Origin: Datnioides undecimradiatus
Lineage: Eukaryota > Chordata > Actinopteri > Lobotiformes > Datnioididae
DNA length: 64,000 nucleotides
Assembly (NCBI GenBank): GCA_008933995.1
Contig: WARS01000014.1
Coordinates: 3,333,192 to 3,397,191, forward strand
Direction of reading: 5' to 3'
The notes beneath the pieces were generated by a model that did no database searches, had not been told where the DNA came from, and worked only from the letters and a program-made list of their open reading frames with translations. The translations under genes were made by a program, and so were the position numbers. This document shows, piece after piece, positions 60,183-64,000 of this stretch; positions within the stretch are counted from its first letter, which is position 1; each line of letters begins with the position of its first letter.

Positions 60183-62687
60183 GTAAGGGATTAGGTACTT
60201 AAGTGGATCCAGGGAGATAAACTGAACTCTTACTTAACTTGTGGATCAGTAGGATGTATTATAGCTTTCATTTTAATCCGAAGAAGAACGTGCGCTTGCT
60301 TGTTTAGCGAAGAAATACGTCTAGTTAGAAGCTGTGTGGTGTTTTTGTAACATCAGCTACTGTCCATAAACTTTATGGCATTTTTCCACATAAGTAAAAA
60401 AAAGCCGTAACCGACGTCCAGTATTCTTGCTGTGTCATCAGTCCCTTTTGAGTTCTGTAATAGGCAACTTAAAAATTACATGAATTAACATTATTTCTAT
60501 CGTTGGATGTTAATTTACTTCTTACATTGTTGAAATACGGTATTACTGGGAATACCATGATCAGTTAATAACCAAAGTTTCACACAATATTTTACCATTA
60601 AAACATCTGAAACTCTCTCCATATGTCTTAAAAAGTATGTTTATGTTTTCACAGAGATGCTCACTCTTGTAGTAATGATAATTAGCACAGATAGGATTTG
60701 CACCTGTATGTTACTTGATAGTCTTGCTCCCACTAGAGGTGAGATGTTTACAGTGAGGACACTTCGTTTCAAGCCTCACTGCTCTGGCTTTGCTACATGC
60801 AGCTAGACTGAATTATAAAAATTAAATAGCTAATAAACATGTCATGGGGACTTGTGGTGGTATTCCCACCCATATTGACAGCCTTGGTGAAAGGTGCTGA
60901 ATACACAGTAAGTACCTGTGTGATCAGTTAGTTGTGTTTCTTTGCAGCTGTCTATAAAGGTGAGGGTGATTTATGCCCATGCCAATAGTGGTGAGAGGAC
61001 TGTTTGTTTAAATAGCTGTGTGGGAATGCTTTCATCCTTGTTATATTGTTGTCACAAATATGTAAGGTGGCTGTAATGTCTGCTTCTTACAGTGTCACTG
61101 CCTGCCTTTCTTCTGTCAGTGTCAGGTTGATTGATTTGCCCTCGTTGATGCTGCCAGTGATGTATTTCCTTGGAGACATAACCATTACCATCATCAAAGG
61201 GGATCATTTTGTGCATGTAAATGGATTTCAGATGTTTATAATCAAAAAGGGCCCTACAGTCACTCTTTGTATATTAAAATAACAAGATAAAAATTAGATA
61301 ATAAATATATGCTATTGAACTTAAAAGTTAAACTCAAGGGTGCCCTACAAAGAGCTGATTTAATTATTGTGAGGGCAGACTTTAAGTCTCTAAAATCAGT
61401 GACAGATGGATATTATTCCTCTTACTGGAGGAATGATCATGCTAGCTTTATACTCTGTGCCAGGAAAAACTGCATGCAGAATGAGCACTATAGCGAAGCT
61501 TTAGAAGTGATTGATTTACGCATAATTATTGTGATTGGCACATGATTACCTCAAATAATGTAGCTGCCTGGATCCATCACCTTATTAAATGAATAAAGAG
61601 TCATGGCTGTGCCAGCTGTCTGAGAAACCTCCTGGAGGGACGTTAAATATCTTCCACCATTCAGAGTTACATGAAATAGATGAATAATCTACCAGATGTG
61701 TCACTACCACGAGTAATTCTCCTGTCCATCAGTGAATCTATGACTTCAGGTTTTTATTCTGCTGAAAAAAAGATGCCGCATTTACTTCCCTCACATGAAC
61801 TTTAAAGCATGATGTAGTTGCTATATTTAAGATGAGAACACTTGATTGTATAGTAGGTTTATAGACAGCAGTCGATAGATGTCATTTTTGGAAGCCATAG
61901 GTTGTAAAAATGGTCTATTAAGGGTTCGAGCTGCAGTATTGCACAAATTAACTACAGAGAGAAACCAAAGGCATGTTGGAAGCTCAGGCAGGGAGTTTTC
62001 TCAGCGGTGGAGGAATGCTCAGGGAGGGACTTCTGCAGATGGCAGAGGAAATAGCTCCGCTGCCTGGAATGGAGCTCTTAAGCTCAGAAAACAAACTGTA
62101 TTTTTTTTTAACTTAGACACATCTTATCTTATGATTTCAAGGTAATCAGCAAAATGGCAACATCAGTACCTGACTGACAAACATTTCTTCTCTGCTCTGT
62201 AGGAGATGTTGACCGAGACCTTTTTATTAACTTTAGTCAACAAGTTTTAATGCCTTTATTAAAAATGTTTATTTGAAATGTTTCCCCGCCTACGTCTGTT
62301 AGTTCTTTGTCTACAGCTGTGATCTGCTGAGTCAAGTGTCCACAAAGCCATATTTTTCTCGCTGGATTGTTTGGAATAAAAAGTACTGCAAAGAACAATC
62401 AAAACCATATGGTGTAGACACAATTATGTGGGTTTTAAAGAGAATATTAAATCCCCGACTTGTTAAAAATTTGTCCTTGCTGGTTCTCTGTATTTGTACA
62501 TGAAAGAAGTGTGGTGAGCTTTAATTTGATGTGGAGGGAGTTGACTTTGTTTGAACAGTGGACACAACATATTGCCAAGTCTACCCCTAAGTTAAGGTTC
62601 CTTTTATCATTATTCAACCAGACAAAATCCCTTGTTTCTCTAATTGATCAAACTATCCATTCTCTCTTCTTGTCTCTTTCACTCAAG

Positions 62688-64000
62688 ATCTGACCCGCAG
62701 TGCCAGTTTATCAGAGAAGGAGCTAAAGGAGGCTCGTGTCAGGAGTCAGATCATTGCTGCCCAGCTCACCATCCCTTCCAACTCCAGCTCCAGAGGTGTG
62801 CAGCTCTTCAACCGGCGCAAGCAGAGGGTCAACGCCTTCACGCTTGAAAGCTGTGGAGAAGGGTCAGAGGAGGACAGAGCTGATAATGTGAAAACCGACC
62901 CCTCATCTAACAAACTAACATGGGCAGAGAGGAGCAGTGAGGAAAAGGATCGAGACCTGAACATTAAAAATAGCACCAACAAGCCACTCTTGTCACAGCC
63001 TGGGAGGGTACATTCAGTAGGTGACATCACGGAGGGCCCAGGTAAGGATTTCCACGAGGAAGAGGACATGGAGGACCGTGTTATCCAGGATAGACATTTC
63101 CTCCCTGTCAAGGAGGAGCAGGAGGAAGAAGACGAGGCAAGAGATAAAATCTACGAGGAGCTTGAGGAGAAAGTCAAGGATGAGATTCCCCCTGGAGGTA
63201 ATATTAGTGACCCGGTTCTGATTGGACATAATGGACAGGAAGCAGAGATAAATGGGGGCCGCACGGGGCCACTTCCCCCTGGAAAGCTTCTTAATGGCTG
63301 CCACAGCACCTCTGGACCTGAGAGAGTGTCTGTGCCTACATCCAAGCAGACAAGCACCATCATCAATCGAACTGCCAGGCCCTTTTTCTCACCGCTGACA
63401 GTGCAGTCTCCAGAGGTAGACATTCCCCCTCCTCCCTCTTACTCTACTCCTCCTCTCCCTGCTTCCACTGCTCCCCAGCCTGTGGTGTTCTCACCTCCAC
63501 CTCCACCTCCATCGTATCCAACACCTCCTCTACCTGCCTTTTCAAACCAGCCCTCACAGACTTACTACTCCAGTCCACCTCCCATGTCTCCTGTTATGTC
63601 CCCTTCCTCTCCTCCACCTTCCCAGTTCCCTGTTTCTTCTGTATCCCAATATCCATCCATGCCCCATTATGGCCCTCCTACAGCACCAAAGCCCTCCACT
63701 TTTGGTCCTCAGCCTGTGGGAGAGCAAAAGTCCATAACACCAATCAAAACAGGAATACTTGAGGAGGGCGCTGCTAGAAGGGCAAATAAGAAGTCAATGT
63801 TCACATTTAAAGAGAAGCCAGTGGTAGCTCCCAACCCTGAGCTGCTCTCTCTGGTTCAGGGGGCGGATGAAAAGAAGAAACATGGACATCGATCTGTGCC
63901 TGAACCAGCATCTGAGGAAGAGCTGCTGGCACTTGGAGCAGAGGCGTCCAATTTTCTCGCCAAGGAAGAGGACAGGGCTGAGGAGGCAAGAGCTCCAGAG
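62688..64000 (+). CDS. synpo: synaptopodin, main exon (partial, continues past window)
   Basis: Actin-associated, proline-rich protein of podocyte foot processes and dendritic spines that binds alpha-actinin and stabilises RhoA signalling (family knowledge). The frame is open from 62688 to the window end, about 437 codons. Diagnostic blocks in family order: [40 protein letters not shown], an acidic stretch near [20 protein letters not shown], two PPSY motifs (63431-63442, 63506-63517), KTGILEEG then [31 protein letters not shown] and LGAEASNF. Mammalian SYNPO has the same order with two PPxY WW-binding motifs. The first in-frame ATG inside this exon is 63068, close to where the mammalian short isoform starts. 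SYNPO2/2L share some blocks, but the dctn4 neighbour supports SYNPO. Confidence 0.93.

Larger units (their letters stand above)
58185..62687 (+). other. synpo: synpo intron before the main exon
   Basis: 4.5 kb containing the possible alternative promoter at about 60 kb, an A-rich run at 58650-58670 and otherwise AT-rich sequence. No separate gene was recognised. The acceptor side is the pyrimidine tract TTCTCTCTTCTTGTCTCTTT followed by CACTCAAG, ending at 62687. Confidence 0.55.

Overview
This window is nuclear DNA from a ray-finned fish, most likely a percomorph teleost. The genes are spliced, with GT/AG introns of about 0.1 to 2.5 kb. The order tnip1 - gpx3 - dctn4 - synpo matches the human 5q33 neighbourhood. 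Several interspersed repeats have a form I associate with percomorph genomes. No tRNA, rRNA, CRISPR, operon or bacterial feature was seen. All assignments come from reading translations and splice sites by eye; no database was searched.

Layout. Positions 1-8.9 kb: the 3' part of tnip1 (+), encoding the ubiquitin-binding coiled-coil protein ABIN-1; its first exons lie before the window. 9.3-13.2 kb: gpx3 (-), plasma glutathione peroxidase. Its selenocysteine UGA is at 11170-11172, and a form-2 SECIS hairpin can be drawn in its 3' UTR at about 9419-9488. tnip1 and gpx3 converge, with poly(A) signals about 0.4 kb apart. 13.2-14.8 kb: shared upstream region between the divergent gpx3 and dctn4. 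14.8-24.8 kb: dctn4 (+), dynactin subunit p62, 14 exons including a 21-nt microexon. 24.8-52.8 kb: about 28 kb with no gene I can support; it holds simple repeats, old interspersed repeats, a decayed L2-like LINE and a striking 26-bp perfect hairpin. 52.8 kb to the end: the 5' part of synpo (+), synaptopodin. Two likely non-coding first exons, a small coding exon and the start of the very large main exon are visible; the gene runs off the window.

The genes do not form one pathway. tnip1 restrains NF-kB and cell-death signalling, gpx3 removes extracellular peroxides, dctn4 serves dynein transport and synpo organises actin. Their shared interest is conserved vertebrate synteny. The most useful items for a second look are the selenoprotein decoding signals, the dctn4 microexon, a possible unreported 108-nt dctn4 cassette exon, the palindromic gpx3 promoter cluster and the hairpin at 48.4 kb.
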